A stretch of 11,793 nt of DNA from positions 1 to 11,793 of the forward strand of contig NZ_CAJJWO010000107.1 of the NCBI RefSeq assembly GCF_905196875.1, read 5' to 3'. The notes below the pieces were generated by a model. It did no database searches, was not told the origin of the DNA, and saw only the letters and a program-made list of their open reading frames with translations. The stretch is from an uncultured Parabacteroides sp. (lineage in GTDB: Bacteria > Bacteroidota > Bacteroidia > Bacteroidales > Tannerellaceae). Shown here one piece after another: positions 5,792 through 11,793 of this stretch (position 1 is its first letter; each line of letters opens with the position of its first letter). A program made the translations under genes and the position numbers.

Positions 5792-8700
5792 TCAATTACT
5801 TTGATTATATCCTCCCCCTAATGCCTTATAAAGATAAACTACCGCCAGTAGTTCATTCAATACAGCATTATTCAAGCTAATCTGGGCATCCAGATATCCA
5901 CGCTGTGCATCCAATACATCGATATAATTGGTTACTCCATTGATATATTGCAGTTCTGCCAGCTTAACGTATTTAGCAGACGCAGACTCTAATCTCTCCT
6001 GAGAGAAACGGATCTCTTTTGCTTTGCGGATCGTGACAATAGCATCGTTCACCTCTTTAAAGGCACCGATCACACTCTTCTGATAATTGTAAACTTCCTG
6101 TTCGTAACGGGCTTTCGAGGCTTTCAGCTTCGCCTTATTCTTTCCCATTGCAAAAAGCGGTTGAAGCAGATCGCCCGCCAGGAACCAGGCCGGACTTTTC
6201 AACAGGTCGCCTAATTCTTCACTTTCAAGACCGAAGTTTCCTGTCAGACTGATCTTCGGGAATAGGTCGGTATAGGCAACTCCTACCTTGGCATTGGCTT
6301 CGCGCAGTTTCAATTCCGCCTGCCGCATATCGGGACGACGCTCCAATAAAGCTGATGGTAATCCTACCGGCAATGCATCGGGTAGCCGTTGTTGGCCAAG
6401 AGATAATCCACGGGGAATATAGCCGGGGTATTCTCCCAACAAAAGGGATATGTCGTTTTCTTTTATCCTGACCTGACGTTCCAGTGACGGGACAAGTGTT
6501 TCCGTACGGGCCAACTCTACCAATGCCTGGTTATAAGATGTCTCGGAAGTCAAACCACCTTCAAAGCGAAGTTTAGCCAAACGGACACCTTCACGACGGG
6601 CTTCTAACGTCTGACGGACGATATTTAACTGCCGGTCGAGGGCGCATAATTCATAATAAGCAGCTGCTACTTCTGCGACTAAAGTCAGTTGAAGGCCACG
6701 CTGGGCCTCTACCGATTGCAGGTAAGCAGCAACGCCGGCTTCATTTGCCCAACGCAGGTTTCCCCATAAGTCGAGCTCCCATGAGAGAGTCAGCTTTGCC
6801 CCATATTCAGGATCTGGTTTCGGATTATCACCGCCATAGTTCAAACGTTCCTTTTGTCCGTAAATACGCGCTCCGATTTCAGGGAACTGTTCAGCAAAAG
6901 TGATACGTTTGGCAGCCATCATCTCTTTGATCTTGGCAGCCGCGATCTTCATATCCTTATTATTTTCCAGAGCCGTTGTTATCAACCGTTGCAAAGTTGT
7001 ATCGGCATACAGACTTTCCCAGGGTATGTTCTCTACGGAAAGAGTATCCGATTCTCCTTCGAACTGGACCGGAAGATTCAAGTCCGGACGGGCATACTTT
7101 TCCCCTAGCTTACAAGAAGAAAGCGAAACCAATGCAACCGCTACAACCGCAATAAAAAGAAACAGCTTTCTCTTCCGGAGAATTTTCTCCTTCGGAATGA
7201 TCTGGCTTACCCGCTCCAGTTTCAATACCTTCTTCACTTTATAGATAAAAACAAAGAAGAACGGAACCAGCACAATCCCCACAGTGATAACGACCAACAT
7301 TCCAAAGAACACTCCGGTTCCGAGACTATGACGGGAAGCGGACCCCGGTCCACTAGCCAATACCATTGGAAGCATTCCCAATACAAAAGCCAGGGAAGTC
7401 ATCAAAATAGGACGGAAACGCATCTGGGCAGCATGAATAGCCGCTTTGATGACATCGACACCCGCATCCACCTGTACCTTGGCAAACTCCACGATCAAAA
7501 TCGCATTCTTTGCCGCCAAGCCTATCAGGGTGACAAGCCCGATCTGGAAATAGATATCGTTATGCAGTCCGGTTGCCCAAATTCCCAGATAAGCTCCTAA
7601 GGCAGCAACCGGCAATGATAACAATACGGCAATCGGCACGATCCAACTTTCATACTGTGCTGCCAGGAAAAGGAAAACGAACAGGAAAACAAGTGCAAGC
7701 ACCATACCGGTCTGTCCTCCGGCTTTCTTTTCCTGATAAGACAATCCGCTCCATTCCACACCGATGTTATCCGGCAGATGTTCGCGGGCGATCTGTTGCA
7801 TAGCTGCCATCGCCTCTCCGGAACTGTATCCTGGTGCAGCCACGGCACTGATCGCAGCGGTAGAGAACATATTGAACTTCTTGATCGTACCGGGTCCGGT
7901 TGTATAACTTGTCGTACCTAAGGCGGTCAAAGGAACCATCGAACCATTCTGTGCTCTTACAAAGAATAATCCCAGACTTTCCGGAGTGGCACGGTAAGGT
8001 GCTTCTGCCTGAATATAGACCTTATATATACGGTTGAACATATTAAAATCATTCACATAGACCGATCCCAGATAAGCCTTCATCGTCGAAAAGATATCGG
8101 TTAGCGGAATACCCAGGAATTTAGCGCGATCGCGATCCACATCAAAATATAATTGAGGGATCTGCGGTTGCAGAGCAGAAGACACACCAGTCAGTTCCGG
8201 AGCTTTCGATGCATACAGCATAAAAGTATCGGTTGCACTTACCAGATTTTCCCAACTGGCTTCCCCACGGGCTTCCAACTGCATTTCCAGACCTCCGCTT
8301 TCGCCTAGCCCGGGAATAACCGGCGGACGATTCAGATAGGCTAATATCTCCGGATAATACTCAAACTCTTTACGGGCAATTTCCATAACATCTTCAACTC
8401 CCATACCGGAAGACTTACGTTCTTCCCAGGGTTTCAGAATAACGGTAAGGGTAGAACGGCTTTGCGATGTTCCTACACGGGTACTGCTACCGGTTACGTT
8501 TTGCACATAGGCTACAGCCGGTTGTTTCTCCAGGAACTCGATGGCACGGTCAGTCACCTTACGGGTACGCTCAAGGGTTGCTCCTTCGGGCATTACTAAT
8601 TCGACAGTGAAAAAGCCCTGGTCTTCTTCCGGTATAAAACTGGTCGGTATAAAACGATTCAATACAAAGATAAAAACCAGTACCATACCGAAGCCCGCCA

Positions 8701-10312
8701 GTATCCGTTTAGGATTTCCGATAGCCTTTGACAACAAATGGATATATTTATTATTTCCCTTATGTAACCAGATATTGATCTTACGGAACACGAAATTCTT
8801 CTTTCCGGTTGTCGGACGCAGGATCAAGGCACACATAGCGGGGCTCAATGTCAATGCAACTACCGTTGAAAGCAATACAGAAACTACAATCGTTATAGAG
8901 AACTGGCGATATAACGCACCGGTAATCCCGCTCAGGAAACTTACAGGGACGAATACAGCAGCCAATACCATTGAAGTTGCAATCAAAGCGCCAGTCAATT
9001 CACGCATTGCCTTATGGGTAGCTTCACGAGGTGTCAGTTTTTCCTCATGCATAACACGCTCCACATTTTCCACAACAACAATAGCATCATCCACAACAAT
9101 ACCGATAGCCAGAATCAATCCCAGCAAGGTCAGCATATTCAAGGAAAATCCCATGATCAACATAAATCCGAATGTACCGATCAGAGAAATAGGAACGGCA
9201 ATAGTCGGGATCAAAGCGGCACGCCAGTTCTGCAATGACAGGAATACGACCAATACAACCAGAAACAAGGCTTCAAACAAAGTCTTATAAACCTCATGGA
9301 TCGATTGTGAGATATATTCCGTCATATCGAACGGGAATTTATATTCCAGCCCTTCAGGGAAGTTCTGGCTGATCTCTTTCATCGCTTCCTTCACATTAGT
9401 AGCGACTTCCAGTGCATTGGCGCCCGGCAACATATAGATACCGAGGATGGCAGCGTTCTCTCCATTGATTCCACTTTCAGTAGAATAGGAAGAGGCCTCC
9501 AATGAAATACGGGCAACGTCGCGTAAACGAACGATGGAACCGTCCTGGTTGGCACGGACTACTATATCTTCAAACTCCTTCACGGTCGACAGACGGCCAC
9601 GGGCTGTAATAGGTATGGTGACATCGACATCTATAACCGGTTGTTTACCCAACTCTCCGGCTGCCGATTCACTGTTTTGCTCTTTCAAGGCATTCTGTAT
9701 ATCTTTTACCGTCAGCCCCATATTGGCAAGACGATCCGGATATACCCATATCTGCATACCATAATAACGGCTACCGATATTCGATACACGTCCTACTCCC
9801 GGAATACGGCGAAGGACATCGAGCACATTGATCGTAGCAAAGTTACTCAGGTAGATTTCATCAAAGCGCGGATCATCCGAGCTCAGACTTAATGTCATCA
9901 ACTGACTGGCGGATTGCTTCTCCACCGTGATACCGTTCTGTACGACATCGGACGGAAGACGCGATTCTGCCAGTTTCACACGATTCTGTATTTCTACAGC
10001 AGCCAGGTCAGCATCCGCCGACACATCGAAAGTAACCGTAATGGTCAATCCTCCCGAATTACTGCTGCTACTCTGCATATAGATCATACCCGGAGTTCCG
10101 TTCAGTTCCTGTTCGATCGGCGTAGCTACAGCCTGCGATACCGTCAACGCACTGGCACCCGGATAAGAGGCACTGATCTTCACGACCGGCGGCGTGATCT
10201 GCGGATACTGATCCACCGGCAACAACATCAATCCAATAATCCCGACAATAACGATTAATAAAGAAAGTACGGTCGAGAATACGGGACGGTCTATAAAGAA
10301 TCCCGGTTTCAT
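5792..10312 (-). CDS. RND multidrug efflux pump fused to NodT/TolC-type outer-membrane channel
   Basis: One uninterrupted 1506-residue frame. Residues 1-~1035 are a full AcrB-like HAE1 permease: N-terminus FFIDRPVF, twelve expected membrane helices, two large periplasmic loops, and the proton-relay residues D408 and D409 (GIVVDDAIVVVENVERVM), K935 (GLAAKNAILIVEF), R965 and T972 (MRFRPILMTSLAF). AcrB itself is 1049 residues, so the pump part is complete. Residues ~1041-1067 form a lipoprotein signal peptide (KEKILRKRK, hydrophobic core, LSSC). Residues 1067-1506 are a complete outer-membrane factor: LPVQF entry segment, ELDLWGNLRWANEA, LLERRPDMRQAELKLREANAKVG, GNFGLES and terminal VYLYKALGGGY. 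Normally these are two genes. The start at 10312 overlaps the adaptor stop (ATGA), indicating translational coupling. Role: proton-driven export of drugs or amphiphiles from periplasm/inner membrane through the outer membrane. Substrates cannot be read from the sequence. Confidence 0.92.
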   Translation of the reverse strand: MKPGFFIDRPVFSTVLSLLIVIVGIIGLMLLPVDQYPQITPPVVKISASYPGASALTVSQAVATPIEQELNGTPGMIYMQSSSSNSGGLTITVTFDVSADADLAAVEIQNRVKLAESRLPSDVVQNGITVEKQSASQLMTLSLSSDDPRFDEIYLSNFATINVLDVLRRIPGVGRVSNIGSRYYGMQIWVYPDRLANMGLTVKDIQNALKEQNSESAAGELGKQPVIDVDVTIPITARGRLSTVKEFEDIVVRANQDGSIVRLRDVARISLEASSYSTESGINGENAAILGIYMLPGANALEVATNVKEAMKEISQNFPEGLEYKFPFDMTEYISQSIHEVYKTLFEALFLVVLVVFLSLQNWRAALIPTIAVPISLIGTFGFMLIMGFSLNMLTLLGLILAIGIVVDDAIVVVENVERVMHEEKLTPREATHKAMRELTGALIATSMVLAAVFVPVSFLSGITGALYRQFSITIVVSVLLSTVVALTLSPAMCALILRPTTGKKNFVFRKINIWLHKGNNKYIHLLSKAIGNPKRILAGFGMVLVFIFVLNRFIPTSFIPEEDQGFFTVELVMPEGATLERTRKVTDRAIEFLEKQPAVAYVQNVTGSSTRVGTSQSRSTLTVILKPWEERKSSGMGVEDVMEIARKEFEYYPEILAYLNRPPVIPGLGESGGLEMQLEARGEASWENLVSATDTFMLYASKAPELTGVSSALQPQIPQLYFDVDRDRAKFLGIPLTDIFSTMKAYLGSVYVNDFNMFNRIYKVYIQAEAPYRATPESLGLFFVRAQNGSMVPLTALGTTSYTTGPGTIKKFNMFSTAAISAVAAPGYSSGEAMAAMQQIAREHLPDNIGVEWSGLSYQEKKAGGQTGMVLALVFLFVFLFLAAQYESWIVPIAVLLSLPVAALGAYLGIWATGLHNDIYFQIGLVTLIGLAAKNAILIVEFAKVQVDAGVDVIKAAIHAAQMRFRPILMTSLAFVLGMLPMVLASGPGSASRHSLGTGVFFGMLVVITVGIVLVPFFFVFIYKVKKVLKLERVSQIIPKEKILRKRKLFLFIAVVAVALVSLSSCKLGEKYARPDLNLPVQFEGESDTLSVENIPWESLYADTTLQRLITTALENNKDMKIAAAKIKEMMAAKRITFAEQFPEIGARIYGQKERLNYGGDNPKPDPEYGAKLTLSWELDLWGNLRWANEAGVAAYLQSVEAQRGLQLTLVAEVAAAYYELCALDRQLNIVRQTLEARREGVRLAKLRFEGGLTSETSYNQALVELARTETLVPSLERQVRIKENDISLLLGEYPGYIPRGLSLGQQRLPDALPVGLPSALLERRPDMRQAELKLREANAKVGVAYTDLFPKISLTGNFGLESEELGDLLKSPAWFLAGDLLQPLFAMGKNKAKLKASKARYEQEVYNYQKSVIGAFKEVNDAIVTIRKAKEIRFSQERLESASAKYVKLAELQYINGVTNYIDVLDAQRGYLDAQISLNNAVLNELLAVVYLYKALGGGYNQSN
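7112..7192 (-). other. Internal lipoprotein signal peptide at the pump-channel junction
   Basis: Residues K1041-C1067 of the fused protein: a basic stretch KEKILRKRK, the hydrophobic core LFLFIAVVAVALV, then SLSSC with Cys1067. The permease C-terminus is expected in the cytoplasm, so the basic stretch is on the cytoplasmic side and the Cys emerges at the periplasmic face, the correct topology for Lgt lipidation and LspA cleavage. The residue after Cys is Lys, not the inner-membrane-retention Asp of E. coli. No Met lies between the last permease helix and Cys1067, so independent translation of the channel with its signal from ATG is not possible. Confidence 0.75.
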
Positions 10313-11475
10313 TCGCCTGCCTCCTCTCTATATGCTTCGACAGCTTTATCGTCACCAGCCTGAACCGGACGAACCAACATACCTGGCACTAACTTATGAT
10401 AACCTTCTACAACGACGGATTCATTTTCACCAAGACCACGCTCGATAACAATGTTGTTTCCTATTTCCGGTCCCGTTTGTACAAAACGTTTCTCAGCAAC
10501 GTTGTCACGACGGATAATGTAAATAAAGACACCGCCCTGTTCAATAGAAATAGCTTTCCGGGGAACGACAATTGAGCGTTCACGCACATCTAATAATAGT
10601 TTTACACGGGTAAACTGTCCGGGGAGTAGCTTTTGATTCGGATTGGATAACTCTGCACGGACACCGAAAGTTCCAGTTTGTGGATCTACGATCGGATCGG
10701 CGAAATCAACAATCCCTTTTACCGGATATTCTGAATTATCGGCAAGGGTCACAGTGACGGTCGGTTGCCAGGAGCGGGTTGTGTCCTGCTCACCGAACTT
10801 GATATTACGACGTTCGGCACGCAGATAATCCAATGCCGTCATTTTAAAGTCAACCAATACCGTATCGCTTTTTACAACAGCAGCCAGTTTTGAATTGACA
10901 CCGGGTCCTACCAGGGCCCCGACATCGACAAAACGTTCACTGATGTATCCGGCAATCGGTGAAGTTACAGTTGTATAGCCGAGTTCCAGTTGTGCCTGAT
11001 CAAGGTCGGCTTTACTCATAGCTATATTCGCTTCCGAATCATCCAGGGAAGCCAATGCGTTATCGAGATCCAACTGACTCGCTGCATGTTGTTCATACAA
11101 AGGTTGCAAACGTTCCACATCTCTTTTGGCTTTTGCCGCCTGCGCTTCATTCTTCTTCAACTGTGCTCTTGCTTTTTCTACACGGGCCTTATAAAGTGCT
11201 GAATTGATAATAAACAGAGGCTCGTTCTGCTTCACCTGTTTACCTTCTACAAATAGCATCCTTTCGAGGTAACCTTCTACACGGGCATGTATCTCTACAT
11301 AACTCGCAGCACGGATACGTCCTACGTATTCACCGAATATTTGCACATCTTCTTTCTGAGGCTTGTCTACAATGACAAGGGGACGCAACGGTTCTTCTTT
11401 TTTACGACAACCTGTTGCCAGCATTAAAAGGGCGACTAATACGATACTTCCTTTTACTAATCTTTCTCCTACCAT
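10309..11475 (-). CDS. RND efflux periplasmic adaptor lipoprotein (AcrA/MexA-like)
   Basis: 388 residues, close to AcrA's 397. N-terminal signal peptide with lipobox LATGC (Cys23), so it is anchored by lipid in the inner membrane, facing the periplasm. Domain order follows membrane fusion proteins: first lipoyl half (ARVEGYLERMLFVEGKQVKQNEPLFII, about residues 65-91), an alpha-hairpin of ~70 Lys/Ala/Glu-rich residues (ARAQLKKNEAQAAKAKRDVERL and onward), second lipoyl half (TVTSPIAGYISERFVDVGALVG), a beta-barrel domain (DTVLVDFKMTALDYL onward) and the membrane-proximal domain (IVVPRKAISIEQGGVFIYII). It bridges the permease and the outer-membrane channel encoded by the next gene, which starts within its stop codon (ATGA, 10309-10312). 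It is the promoter-proximal gene of the operon. Confidence 0.93.
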   Translation of the reverse strand: MVGERLVKGSIVLVALLMLATGCRKKEEPLRPLVIVDKPQKEDVQIFGEYVGRIRAASYVEIHARVEGYLERMLFVEGKQVKQNEPLFIINSALYKARVEKARAQLKKNEAQAAKAKRDVERLQPLYEQHAASQLDLDNALASLDDSEANIAMSKADLDQAQLELGYTTVTSPIAGYISERFVDVGALVGPGVNSKLAAVVKSDTVLVDFKMTALDYLRAERRNIKFGEQDTTRSWQPTVTVTLADNSEYPVKGIVDFADPIVDPQTGTFGVRAELSNPNQKLLPGQFTRVKLLLDVRERSIVVPRKAISIEQGGVFIYIIRRDNVAEKRFVQTGPEIGNNIVIERGLGENESVVVEGYHKLVPGMLVRPVQAGDDKAVEAYREEAGE

Positions 11476-11564
11476 TACTAATATCTATAAATGACATTTA
11501 AATATTCTATTGTTCTATCTCTCTATTGTAAGAATGAAATAATCGTACCATTGTTCAATACAAT

Positions 11565-11599
11565 CCGTTAAAAAACGCTATACTCTTAAATATTAACGG
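11565..11599. repeat. Inverted repeat CCGTTAA-N21-TTAACGG in the pump leader region
   Basis: CCGTTAA at 11565-11571 and TTAACGG at 11593-11599 are perfect 7-base inverted copies separated by 21 bases, about 90-125 bases before the adaptor start codon. It could be a regulator site or a leader hairpin. A 7-base match in AT-rich DNA can occur by chance. Confidence 0.35.
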
Positions 11600-11648
11600 T
11601 ATAAACCTATTACAAAACAGAACCATTTCTCTGATGGAAAATACTTTC

Positions 11649-11688
11649 GTGGAATTATTCCACAAACAAGTGTTACTAAGTCCACAAA
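11649..11688 (-). promoter_or_regulatory. Candidate operator upstream of the efflux operon
   Basis: GTGGAATTATTCCAC at 11649-11663 is a perfect palindrome (7-base arms, one central base). The half-site TCCACAAA occurs at 11659-11666 and again at 11681-11688, 22 bases apart (about two helical turns). RND pump operons are commonly controlled by dimeric repressors binding such sites. No regulator gene is visible in the window, so the identity of the binder is unknown. Confidence 0.45.
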
Positions 11689-11692
11689 ATTA
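11685..11692 (-). promoter_or_regulatory. Candidate -7 promoter element for the efflux operon
   Basis: On the minus strand TAATTTTG matches the Bacteroidales -7 consensus TAnnTTTG exactly. A TTTG lies upstream but at 14 bases instead of the usual 19-21, so the -33 element is not convincing. If used, the palindrome at 11649-11663 would lie about 20-35 bases downstream of it, a normal place for a repressor site. The leader would be about 200 nt long. Confidence 0.35.
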
Positions 11693-11736
11693 ATATAAAC
11701 CAAAAACAAATAATGTATTTATGGATAGTCATAAAC

Positions 11737-11770
11737 CAAAAAAGGAACCAACCTTACGATTGATTCCTTT
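11737..11770 (-). terminator. Intrinsic terminator of a - strand gene beyond the right edge
   Basis: AAAGGAA (11741-11747) pairs with TTCCTTT (11764-11770), and CAA (11749-11751) with TTG (11760-11762), a stem of 10 pairs with one mismatch. Read on the minus strand the hairpin is followed directly by T's (TTTTTTGG, A-run at 11738-11743 on +). This implies that a gene on the minus strand ends to the right of the window and that the efflux operon has its own promoter between 11476 and 11737. The remainder of the 318-base gap shows no gene. Confidence 0.65.
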
Positions 11771-11793
11771 CATTTGTTTTGAGTCTCTGACTC

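Noticed and set aside
5674..5880. Small + strand frame after the last fimbrillin
   Set aside because: It runs through the terminator hairpin and into the 3' end of the pump-channel gene on the other strand; no start signal or family likeness.
7100..7230. Separate outer-membrane channel gene with its own start codon
   Set aside because: The frame is open across the junction and no ATG lies between the last permease helix and Cys1067; a TTG in that stretch lies well before the AAGGAG motif.
8541..9290. Open frame of about 249 codons on the + strand
   Set aside because: It lies wholly antisense to the conserved pump gene, has low-complexity Thr/Ile/Asn-rich content and no family resemblance; a shadow of the real frame.

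Overview
The window looks like a chromosomal accessory segment of a gut-type Bacteroidales bacterium (Bacteroides or Parabacteroides-like; genus not fixed by the sequence). Signs of this are three tandem lipoproteins and a GLUG-domain protein of the fimbrillin (type V pilus / Mfa-like) kind, lipoboxes followed by the K-D-D type surface export signal, A/T-rich leaders without Shine-Dalgarno sites, and a Bacteroidales-type promoter (-33 / TAnnTTTG -7) before a toxin-antitoxin pair. No rRNA, tRNA, CRISPR array or transposase was seen.

Left half (1-5666, all + strand): the 3' part of a large fimbrillin-like protein that ends in a GLUG beta-helix region; a small type II toxin-antitoxin cassette (RelB/ParD-like antitoxin plus RelE/ParE-like toxin) bracketed by ~30-bp imperfect inverted repeats, with a perfect 38-bp palindrome just inside the right one; then three lipoprotein genes in a row: a GC-rich, Pro/Asp-rich fimbrillin-like protein and two paralogous fimbrillins. 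A strong hairpin terminator ends this run at 5712-5755. The most economical reading is a pilus/adhesin locus into which an AT-rich toxin-antitoxin cassette was inserted.

Right half (5792-11475, all - strand, convergent with the left half): a two-gene RND multidrug-efflux operon. The periplasmic adaptor lipoprotein comes first and overlaps by 4 bp (ATGA) the next gene. That gene is one uninterrupted 1506-codon ORF joining a complete AcrB-type inner-membrane pump (about residues 1-1049) to a complete NodT/TolC-type outer-membrane channel (from Cys1067). Between them lies a full lipoprotein signal peptide (basic stretch, hydrophobic core, LSSC lipobox) with no in-frame Met. This is the most striking item: an apparent polyprotein that could be split by lipoprotein signal peptidase into the two trimeric parts of the pump at 1:1 ratio.

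Upstream of the pump operon (11476-11793) there is no gene. It holds a 15-bp palindrome and repeated half-sites that look like an operator, a promoter-like -7 element, another inverted repeat, and an intrinsic terminator for a - strand gene lying beyond the right edge.
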